DNA of 7,741 nucleotides from NCBI GenBank assembly GCA_964571275.1, contig CAZNCQ010000326.1, forward strand, positions 1-7,741. The letters run 5' to 3'. Of the stretch, positions 1 through 5,332 are shown in pieces. The notes beneath the pieces are model-generated. The model searched no databases and was not told the origin of the DNA. It was given only the letters and a program-made list of their open reading frames with translations. The DNA is from DASRQZ01 sp964571275. Lineage in GTDB: Bacteria; Myxococcota_A; Polyangia; Fen-1088. Every line of letters starts with the position of its first letter. Position 1 is the first letter of the stretch. Both the position numbers and the translations under genes were made by a program.

Positions 1-1396
1 GCGGCTGGCCCGCCGGCACCTGCATCTTCAGCTCGAACTCCAGCTCCCAGCGCGCCTCGTCCAGGAGGTCGGGAACGCCGTTCTTCTTCTCGGGGATCGC
101 CATCTTGCCGTCGGCGAAGTCGTGGGCCGAGGATCCGAGGTACTTGTTGCGCTCGTATTCGTCGAGCAGCGTCCAAACGCTGATGCCCGCGTTGACGACG
201 TATTTACCGTGGTCGCCCGCGTCGTACCAACCGCCGGTGACGTCCAATGAGTAGTTGCAGCCCGAATTGGCGAGGCAGGGGACGTTGTTGTCGCCTTGAT
301 TGACGCCCTTGCCGACGTGGCCGGCCGGGCGCGTCCATTGCTTCTCGCGGGCGTAGGGCATCGCGATCTCGATCCCGCTGCGGTTTTGATAGAAGTACGC
401 GAGGGCGTCGTACTTCAGTTTCTTGTAGACGCCAGCCTCGATGTCGAACGGGTGGCTCACGTTGCCGGCAACCTTGAGCGTGAAACCGCGTCCCGTGCCT
501 TCGAACGACGAAAAGTCGGCGACGTGCACGGTGTCGCCCGACGCCGCGTCGACGCCGACCGGCAACGTGGTGCCGGACGCGACCACGCGGCCGCCGCTGC
601 TCAGCAGCTGATAGGTCTCCGGCGTCTTCGACGTGCTCTTGACGATCGCGAGCTTGGGCAGGTGCGGCAGGTAGCCGACCTGGTTCACCAGGACGTTGGG
701 GATCGGCGCCGCCTTCGGTTCTTCCTTGCGCACGAACTGCGGGTCGTCGAGGGAGACGTCGTCGATGCACACATTGAAGGGCACGGGGCCGTCGGCCGCG
801 AGCGAGCCGCCCATGTGCAAGGCGAACTCGGCGGTCGCGTCGTCCTCGCGTCCCATGGTGAACGAGCCGACGAACGTCTGCGGCCGCGTCAGCAGGTCCA
901 TGCTGTCGGTCCAGTATTCGGCGTAGGGCGGCCCCGACATGCCGACCTTGGCGCGGATGCGCGTCGGCCGCGTGGCGTGCGCCTTGATGCTGATCGAATA
1001 CGTGTGGCCCTTCTGGATCACCATCGCGCGGTGGCGAAGCTGCGCGTCCCAGTTGTTCGTGCCCTTGTTGGTGATCTCCAGGCAAAGCTCGCCGTCCTTG
1101 GCCACGTACGTGCGCCCCGCGCCCGGCGCGGTGAACGAGTTCGTCCAGGGCAGCGACTTTCCGTCGGAGAACGTCGCGTTGGCGATCAGGTTGTTCCCCG
1201 ACAGCTTGGGCGCGTCGACGCCCGGCGATCCGTTCGCGGGCGGCGCGCTCCAGTCGGCGGGTGGCGCGCCCGGCGCGGCGGCGGTCGCTGGCGCGGGAGC
1301 CGCGGCAGCCGGCGCGCGGTTCTTGGAGGCGCAACCGAGCGCGAGCGCGAGTACGCACGGAGCGAGCAGACGACCAAGCGTCAACGAACGAGCCAA
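1..1396 (-). CDS. Lipoprotein glycoside hydrolase family 9 (endoglucanase-type cellulase), partial at the C-terminus
   Basis: Predicted outer-membrane or surface lipoprotein that hydrolyses beta-1,4-glucans. The frame runs off the left edge with 465 residues visible. The start is TTG: GGAGG lies 5 bases upstream, and no ATG or GTG lies between it and the upstream in-frame TAG at 1436-1438. A hydrophobic signal ends at ALGC (Cys22), a slightly atypical lipobox, followed by an Ala/Pro-rich linker to about residue 64. Residues about 66-220 resemble a CBM4/9 jelly roll (NLIANATF near its start, CIDDVSL near its end). Residues about 233-345 match the Ig-like domain that precedes GH9 domains (VLVNQVGYLP). 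The catalytic domain then begins, with GGWYDAGDH at 388-396. In GH9 enzymes the two aspartates of this motif (here D392 and D395) bind and activate the catalytic water. The catalytic glutamate would lie beyond the window. CBM4-Ig-GH9 order is known from clostridial CbhA/CelK-type enzymes. The family is firm; the exact substrate is not. Confidence 0.93.
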   Translation of the reverse strand, partial: MARSLTLGRLLAPCVLALALGCASKNRAPAAAAPAPATAAAPGAPPADWSAPPANGSPGVDAPKLSGNNLIANATFSDGKSLPWTNSFTAPGAGRTYVAKDGELCLEITNKGTNNWDAQLRHRAMVIQKGHTYSISIKAHATRPTRIRAKVGMSGPPYAEYWTDSMDLLTRPQTFVGSFTMGREDDATAEFALHMGGSLAADGPVPFNVCIDDVSLDDPQFVRKEEPKAAPIPNVLVNQVGYLPHLPKLAIVKSTSKTPETYQLLSSGGRVVASGTTLPVGVDAASGDTVHVADFSSFEGTGRGFTLKVAGNVSHPFDIEAGVYKKLKYDALAYFYQNRSGIEIAMPYAREKQWTRPAGHVGKGVNQGDNNVPCLANSGCNYSLDVTGGWYDAGDHGKYVVNAGISVWTLLDEYERNKYLGSSAHDFADGKMAIPEKKNGVPDLLDEARWELEFELKMQVPAGQP

Positions 1397-1401
1397 GGCG
1401 G

Positions 1402-1406
1402 CCTCC
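1402..1406 (-). promoter_or_regulatory. Shine-Dalgarno GGAGG that sets the TTG start of the GH9 gene
   Basis: On the minus strand GGAGG is followed by five bases and then TTG. With the in-frame stop at 1436-1438 and no other ATG or GTG start between, this fixes translation at 1396 and gives a complete lipoprotein signal sequence. An in-frame CTG four codons upstream is not placed behind a ribosome binding site. Confidence 0.75.
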
Positions 1407-1475
1407 AGGGGGGAGAGGGTGGTCGGGAATGGAAGCTAGGCTAGCGCGGCGCGCGCTCGGTATAGGCCGCGCAGC

Positions 1476-1504
1476 CGGCCGGGACGTTGGCGCCGTCCCG
1501 GCCG
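1476..1504 (-). terminator. Strong hairpin downstream of the repeat lipoprotein gene
   Basis: An 11-bp perfect GC-rich stem (CGGCCGGGACG pairing with CGTCCCGGCCG) surrounds a 7-base loop. It begins 26 bases after the stop codon of the gene ending at 1531 and lies before the GH9 gene on the same strand. There is no U-tract on either strand, so it is not a canonical intrinsic terminator. It could instead stabilise the upstream transcript or cause partial termination between the two genes. Confidence 0.4.
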
Positions 1505-1530
1505 CATGCGATGTCGCCTTGTCAGCGAGC

Positions 1531-2499
1531 TTAGGGGGTGAACGCCAGATCGTCGACCCAGACGTTCATGCTGGCTGGCGCGGTGGCGGTGCCGTTGACC
1601 TGCCAGTGGAAACCAATCAACGTGCCCGGCGTGAACGCCGTGCCGCCGACGGAGTTCATGTCGAGGGTCAGATCGGACCACTTGATCGTGTACTGGGCCC
1701 AGGTCGACGTCAGGTTGATGATTTTGCCCCAGTGGCCGTTGCAGTACATCGGCGCCGCCGCGGTGCACGTACCGCCGTTGGCCGAGTCGGCGCTGGCTGG
1801 GATCGGTACGGCGACGCGGACGGCATTGGTGCCAGTGAGGGACCCTGCGGCGGTGCCCATCGCCCAAAACGTGAAGCCAGAGTAGGCGCTCGCGTCGACG
1901 TTTTTGACCGTGGCTCCGCTCGAGTTGAGGTTTACGCCTAGACCCACCCCAAAGCCATTCGCTCCTGGACCGAAACCCGAGCCGTTGATGTGCGCGGCGT
2001 AACCCGTTCCGCCGTGCCCCGGCATGTCGCTCACGAAGGCCGTGCCAATAGCCGGAGTAACTGTGCCAGCGCTGTCACCGTAGACATACCAGGATCCCAT
2101 CGCGCAGTTCAGATTGAAGTAGCCGCCCGTCGAGGGGCCACCGCGACCGGCCTCGTCGAAGTTGTCGATATCGGGGACCGATCGCGGACAGCCGCTTACG
2201 CCGTTCCCGGCTGCGCCGGTGCTTCCGCCGAATCCACCGCCGGTGGAACCACCCGAGCCAAAGCTGGAACCACCCGAGCCGAAGCTCGATCCGCCCGAAC
2301 CGAAGCTCGATCCGCCTGAGCCAAAGCTGGAACCACCCGAGCCGAAGCTCGATCCGCCGGAGCCGCTGCCGGTTTTCCCGCCACTGGAGCTCCCCGTGTG
2401 ACCACCGCCGCCGTTGACGGTGTCGCCGGAGACGCAGCCTTGGGCCAAGAGTCCGCAGGAGACGACGCCGGCCGCGAACAGGAGATACGCAGATTTCAT
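1531..2499 (-). CDS. Lipoprotein with SFGSGGS repeats and a carbohydrate-binding-like beta-sandwich domain
   Basis: A 322-residue predicted lipoprotein. ATG at 2497-2499 follows an AGGGG-type ribosome binding site 8 bases upstream. The signal peptide offers two candidate lipid cysteines: VVSC (Cys15), the better consensus but very early, and AQGC (Cys22). Residues about 28-100 are a Gly/Ser linker containing five tandem SFGSGGS heptapeptides (51-85). Residues about 104-322 form one domain that opens with DIDNFDEA, passes through GSWYVYGD, SAYSGFTFWAMG and WAQYTIKWSDL, and closes with NVWVDDLAF. This pattern resembles the jelly-roll carbohydrate-binding modules (CBM11-like or CIA30-like galactose-binding folds) common in myxobacterial lipoproteins. 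No catalytic motif is visible. It lies directly upstream of the GH9 gene, which supports a polysaccharide-binding role, but this is inference. The fold assignment is moderate and the ligand unknown. Confidence 0.85.
   Translation of the reverse strand: MKSAYLLFAAGVVSCGLLAQGCVSGDTVNGGGGHTGSSSGGKTGSGSGGSSFGSGGSSFGSGGSSFGSGGSSFGSGGSSFGSGGSTGGGFGGSTGAAGNGVSGCPRSVPDIDNFDEAGRGGPSTGGYFNLNCAMGSWYVYGDSAGTVTPAIGTAFVSDMPGHGGTGYAAHINGSGFGPGANGFGVGLGVNLNSSGATVKNVDASAYSGFTFWAMGTAAGSLTGTNAVRVAVPIPASADSANGGTCTAAAPMYCNGHWGKIINLTSTWAQYTIKWSDLTLDMNSVGGTAFTPGTLIGFHWQVNGTATAPASMNVWVDDLAFTP
2245..2349 (-). repeat. Five tandem 21-bp repeats encoding SFGSGGS
   Basis: Five consecutive 21-bp units occur at 2245-2265, 2266-2286, 2287-2307, 2308-2328 and 2329-2349, with a decayed sixth unit to about 2370. 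Units 2 and 5 are identical. Units 3 and 4 use a different codon set (they start CGATCC on the plus strand instead of GGAACC), so two sub-types alternate. The unit is a multiple of three, so copy changes would lengthen or shorten the surface linker without a frameshift. Confidence 0.95.
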
Positions 2500-2555
2500 G
2501 AGCTAAGCCCCTTTCACATCATTGCCGGAAGACGTCACAGCAATAAGACCGAGAT

Positions 2556-2569
2556 GAACCACGTGGTTC
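2556..2569. promoter_or_regulatory. 14-bp perfect palindrome upstream of the repeat lipoprotein gene, candidate operator
   Basis: GAACCACGTGGTTC is a perfect palindrome centred about 63 bases upstream of the ATG at 2499. On the minus strand a weak promoter-like pair overlaps it: TTGAAT at 2589-2594 and ATAGAA at 2567-2572, 16 bases apart. The palindrome would then cover the -10 to +1 region, a repressor-like position. The promoter match is poor and the regulator unknown; the palindrome itself is certain. Confidence 0.4.
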
Positions 2570-2627
2570 TATCCCGCCTTCTAGAGTGATTCAAACGTTT
2601 TTCGGCGCGTCAAGGAGAGCGAAGTTC

Positions 2628-2652
2628 GCCCACCGCGATAGGAGGCGTGGGC
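2628..2652 (-). terminator. Weak hairpin just downstream of the Cys-rich lipoprotein gene
   Basis: GCCCAC at 2628-2633 pairs with GTGGGC at 2647-2652 across a 13-base loop that may pair further. It starts 6 bases after the stop codon of the gene ending at 2659. No U-tract follows at once, so the terminator reading is tentative. The rest of the 159-base spacer (2500-2658) holds only the palindrome listed separately. Confidence 0.25.
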
Positions 2653-2658
2653 AAAGAG

Positions 2659-3657
2659 CTATGGCTTGCAGACGGAAAAGGGCGGTACAGCCCCAGTTGT
2701 CTGACAGGTGGTCCCCAAAGCACACTCCCCTGCTGTGGCGGGGTTGCAGACGACGATGGCCGTGAATCCGGCCAGTTGACCCTGGACGCACGCTGTTGAG
2801 GTCATGCACGAAATTCCGCTGCCGCCCGGATTCGTCCACGAACAGCAGACATATCCAGGCGGACAATCGGCCGCTTCGTCACACGTAGCGCCCACGTCGG
2901 TCGGACTGCATGTCGAACCCGTCCGACATGCCGATCCCGCGAGACCACTGGCGCAGCAGACGTGATCCGACGTCGCGCATTCTCCGTCCAGGCCGCAAGT
3001 CACCGTCGGGCGTCCGCAGGTTCCCATCCCGTCGCAGACCTGTCCGACGCTCGCCATTCCCTGGAACAGCCCGCAGTACGTTTTCGCGGGCGCATTGACG
3101 AAGGGGCAGTCCGCCGCGGCCTTGCACTGGCCGATGGCTTTACAGCGGTTGGACGTGATCGACGTCGCCCAGTCGCGGCACAACGTGTCCGCCGGGCAGG
3201 CGACGGTTCCGCACGCTGGGTCGTCGGCGGGCATTTGGCAGTTCCCGTTCGACGAGCACTGCGCGCACGGGCCAGTACAGCTTTGGTCGCAACAGATTGT
3301 TCCTGCGCAATGATTCGAGGCGCAGTCTTGATCGCCCGCGCAGGTCTCGCCCAGCGTGCGCGTGCCCGCTCGGTCCGCACCTCCGTCAGTGATGCCGGCG
3401 CCGCCCGAGCCCCCGTATCCTCCGGCGGCGCCGCCGAGGCCGCTGCCGCCCGCGGCAGCTCCGCCCGGCCCGCCGCCGCTGCCGTTCGCCCCTGCCCCGC
3501 CAGTGCCACCGCCGCTTGTTCCTCCCGCGCCCCTGATTGATCCGCCTGTTCCGCCGTCATTTGGCGCGACTTTGTAGCTGGTGCAGCTGGCGAGGCCCAT
3601 TACCGCCCATACGACCAAGTGAGCCTTGAAAACGCGCGAAGACGGTGCGGTCGTCAT
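2659..3657 (-). CDS. Cys-rich repeat lipoprotein with Gly-rich linker
   Basis: A 332-residue predicted lipoprotein of unknown function. The ATG at 3657 is preferred, with GGAGG 8 bases upstream; a TTG one codon earlier (3660) is also possible. The signal sequence ends in the canonical lipobox LASC (Cys25). Residues about 34-97 are a Gly/Ala/Ser-rich linker. From about residue 103 to the end, 34 cysteines occur in spaced pairs and CC doublets (for example DQDCASNHC, TICCDQSC and GPCAQC), in loose repeats such as TCDEAADCPPGYVCC. The even cysteine count fits extensive disulfide bonding outside the cytoplasm. Similar Cys-rich repeat lipoproteins are frequent in myxobacteria and are usually annotated as hypothetical; some recall Dickkopf-type cysteine spacing. 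No enzyme motif is visible. It is the first minus-strand gene of the lipoprotein block and diverges from the SMP-30-like gene. Confidence 0.85.
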   Translation of the reverse strand: MTTAPSSRVFKAHLVVWAVMGLASCTSYKVAPNDGGTGGSIRGAGGTSGGGTGGAGANGSGGGPGGAAAGGSGLGGAAGGYGGSGGAGITDGGADRAGTRTLGETCAGDQDCASNHCAGTICCDQSCTGPCAQCSSNGNCQMPADDPACGTVACPADTLCRDWATSITSNRCKAIGQCKAAADCPFVNAPAKTYCGLFQGMASVGQVCDGMGTCGRPTVTCGLDGECATSDHVCCASGLAGSACRTGSTCSPTDVGATCDEAADCPPGYVCCSWTNPGGSGISCMTSTACVQGQLAGFTAIVVCNPATAGECALGTTCQTTGAVPPFSVCKP

Positions 3658-3966
3658 CAAATCAGCCTCCCAATCTTCCCGCCGCCACTATCGGCGCGCC
3701 CCTCGGCAAAGTTGCGCAAGACCGTATCGGCGGGCCAAGGCGCCTGTCGATGTCCGCCGCACTAGCCCCACAGCCGTGCACGACCGAAAGCGCCGCGGAT
3801 TGACCGATGTCACATCCACATCCGCAGATGCTCGGTCCCTCCTCGAACAGGGTACACTCGCGCCGCGAGCCTCGGCGCTGGCGCGATCGCGCGCGTCGAA
3901 GCTCGACCGCAGCTTACGTTGGAATTGCATTGGAATTGAATTGGACTGTCCGACGAGGAGATCTGG
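3658..3966. other. 309-base divergent intergenic region with promoters for both flanking lipoprotein genes
   Basis: The region must carry the start signals for the minus-strand Cys-rich gene and the plus-strand SMP-30-like gene. Visible elements are GGAGG for the leftward gene (3666-3670), GAGGAG for the rightward gene (3955-3960), an 11/12-matching direct repeat TATCGGCG(C/G)GCC at 3689-3700 and 3725-3736, and 11-bp direct repeats at 3919-3951. No convincing -35/-10 pair was found on either strand. Short open frames crossing it have no supporting start signal or recognisable product. Confidence 0.6.
3919..3951 (+). repeat. 11-bp direct repeats upstream of the SMP-30-like gene
   Basis: TTGGAATTGCA, TTGGAATTGAA and a decayed TTGGACTGTCC follow each other without gaps, an 11-base period close to one DNA helical turn. 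The array is AT-rich compared with its surroundings and ends 15 bases before the ATG at 3967, just before the ribosome binding site. The position suits a regulator-binding or promoter element, or a structured leader; which of these cannot be told from sequence. Confidence 0.6.
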
Positions 3967-5166
3967 ATGAATCGCGCTTCACTGAGCCTGGCCTGCCTTT
4001 CGCTTTCGCTTTCACTGTCCCTGGTTTATTTGTCCGCCTGCACCACCGCCAGCTCGCACGCCGACGGCGGCGGCACCGGCGGCGGGTCATCGGGGTCGGG
4101 CGGCAGCTCGTCAGTCGGGACCGGGGGGACCACGACCGGGACCGGCGGCAGCACCGGGCAGGGGGGCGCGGGCGGTGCGACCGCGGGGACCGGCGGGTCG
4201 ACGGGCGCTGGCGGCGCGGCCAGCGCGGTCTTCAAGTGTCCGATGCCGCCCGCGTCGTACACGCCGCTCGCGAACACGACCAGCCTGCCCGCGGCGCAGC
4301 AGCTGACCGGCGTTCCGCCCGCGGACAACTATTCCCAGGGGTTTTCGATCATCGAGGGCCCGGTCTGGCTTGGTAATGCGCTCTACGTTTCGCAAATCAT
4401 GGGTGGCAATCCGCCGCCGCCGTCGCGCATCCTACGGGTGATCCCCGGCAGCGCGTCGACGGTCTTTGCCACCGACGACGGCACCAACGGCATGGCAATC
4501 CTGCCCGACGGCGAGCTCGTCGGAGCCATCCACAAGGACGGCTCGATTCGCCGGATTCCGCTCGCTAGCCCGGACAGCCCGCAAGTCATTGCATCCGGCT
4601 ACATGGGCGTCCCCTTCAACGCTCCCAATGATTTGGCCGTGCGCAGCGACGGAAATATCTACTTTTCCGATCCGGACAACAACCAGGCGCCGCATCCGGC
4701 GCCGCAGGGGTCGGGGCACACCCGGGTCTATCGAATCTCGCCGCTGCCGGCGGCGACCGTCACCGTCGTCGACGAGACGCTGAGCGAGCCCAACGGCGTG
4801 ACGCTCTCGCTCGACGAGAACACGCTCTACGTGTCGGGGCCTGGCCTGTACAAATACGCGGTGAACCCCGACGGGTCGACCGGCGCGCGTCAGGACGGCG
4901 TGCCCAACCCGCAAATGTATTCGGGCTCCGACGGGATGGTCTTCGACTGCGCGGGGGATCTCTACATTGCGAACAATTCGAACGTCACGGTGCTCAATCC
5001 GTCGGGGACCAAGGTCGGGGACATCATGGTCGCCGGCAACGGCGTTCAAGCGGTTTCCAACGTCGCGTTTGGCGGCACTGACCGAAAGACGCTGTTCATT
5101 ACGACGCTCGGCTCAACACCGGGTGTCTTCACGATCGCCATGCCGGTACCGGGGATGCCGTACTGA
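3967..5166 (+). CDS. SMP-30/gluconolactonase-like beta-propeller lipoprotein
   Basis: A 399-residue predicted lipoprotein. ATG is preceded by GAGGAG with a 6-base gap. The signal peptide contains an unusual run of Ser-Leu pairs and ends in the lipobox LSAC (Cys25). A Gly/Ser/Thr linker covers about residues 34-85. Residues about 120-399 form a six-bladed-propeller-type domain of the SMP-30/gluconolactonase/LRE family, with all expected metal-site residues: Glu130 in EGPVW, Asn276 in EPNGVT and Asp322 in SDGM, plus Asn221 in NDLAV, which matches the substrate-site asparagine. Known members hydrolyse sugar lactones or related esters using a bound divalent cation. Because the metal ligands are intact, an active lactonase is plausible, but the substrate cannot be read from sequence. 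It would act on the periplasmic or outer surface of the envelope. The neighbouring cellulase suggests a sugar-derived substrate (inference). Confidence 0.9.
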   Translation: MNRASLSLACLSLSLSLSLVYLSACTTASSHADGGGTGGGSSGSGGSSSVGTGGTTTGTGGSTGQGGAGGATAGTGGSTGAGGAASAVFKCPMPPASYTPLANTTSLPAAQQLTGVPPADNYSQGFSIIEGPVWLGNALYVSQIMGGNPPPPSRILRVIPGSASTVFATDDGTNGMAILPDGELVGAIHKDGSIRRIPLASPDSPQVIASGYMGVPFNAPNDLAVRSDGNIYFSDPDNNQAPHPAPQGSGHTRVYRISPLPAATVTVVDETLSEPNGVTLSLDENTLYVSGPGLYKYAVNPDGSTGARQDGVPNPQMYSGSDGMVFDCAGDLYIANNSNVTVLNPSGTKVGDIMVAGNGVQAVSNVAFGGTDRKTLFITTLGSTPGVFTIAMPVPGMPY

Positions 5167-5212
5167 GCCGTCTCGTCGCGTCCGAATCCGTCGCGAAAAT
5201 GTTGCGGAGTCG

Positions 5213-5233
5213 GTGGGGGGGACACCCCCCCGC
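5213..5233 (+). terminator. G7/C7 hairpin downstream of the SMP-30-like gene
   Basis: Seven consecutive G (5215-5221) and seven consecutive C (5225-5231) are separated by ACA, with one wobble and one further G-C pair outside. It starts 46 bases after the stop codon. A T6 run follows only at 5260, about 27 bases later, so a canonical intrinsic terminator is not certain. The stem is extremely stable, and a triloop is a tight turn. Confidence 0.5.
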
Positions 5234-5259
5234 GGACTGCGCGAGACTATTCGGAGGCC

Positions 5260-5312
5260 TTTTTTGAGCCACTTTTTTAGGTCGTTTTTTGATCCCCGCC
5301 ACTGGAAAAAAC
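5260..5312 (+). promoter_or_regulatory. Three T6 tracts and one A6 tract upstream of the coiled-coil gene
   Basis: T6 runs start at 5260, 5273 and 5285 and an A6 run at 5306. The starts are 13, 12 and 21 bases apart, roughly but not exactly helically phased. In this GC-rich DNA they are conspicuous. GTTTTTT (5284-5290) and AAAAAAC (5306-5312) also form an inverted repeat around a 15-base loop. Possible roles are curved DNA or an UP-like promoter element for the gene at 5333, or U-rich termination signals for the gene before it. Confidence 0.4.
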
Positions 5313-5332
5313 TCCTAAGCTCCGAAATCGTC

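Noticed and set aside
204..1358. Open frame of 384 codons on the minus strand overlapping the GH9 gene
   Set aside because: It is out of frame with the GH9 reading frame, Arg-rich and low in hydrophobic residues, as expected of a shadow in GC-rich DNA; the GH9 frame carries recognisable motifs.
296..1444. Open frame of 382 codons on the plus strand opposite the GH9 gene
   Set aside because: Arg/Ala/Val-rich antisense shadow with no domain; the opposite strand carries the GGWYDAGDH motif and a lipoprotein signal.
1436..1867. 143-codon minus-strand frame overlapping the end of the binder gene
   Set aside because: It is in another frame of the beta-sandwich lipoprotein gene, has Arg/His/Gly-biased composition, and runs through the hairpin.
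2245..2349. Repeat array as a possible CRISPR
   Set aside because: The 21-bp units are contiguous without spacers and encode an in-frame Gly/Ser linker.
3881..3892. Palindrome GCGCGATCGCGC in the divergent spacer
   Set aside because: Perfect, but built of GC dinucleotides around GATC, so chance occurrence is likely in this base composition; no promoter element lies beside it.
4432..5049. 205-codon minus-strand frame opposite the SMP-30-like gene
   Set aside because: Antisense shadow, rich in Arg/His/Val without a domain; the plus strand has the full propeller motif set.
4967..5332. Upstream in-frame extension of the coiled-coil protein
   Set aside because: It would overlap the SMP-30-like gene and translate the hairpin and T tracts; a clear signal peptide begins at the ATG at 5333.
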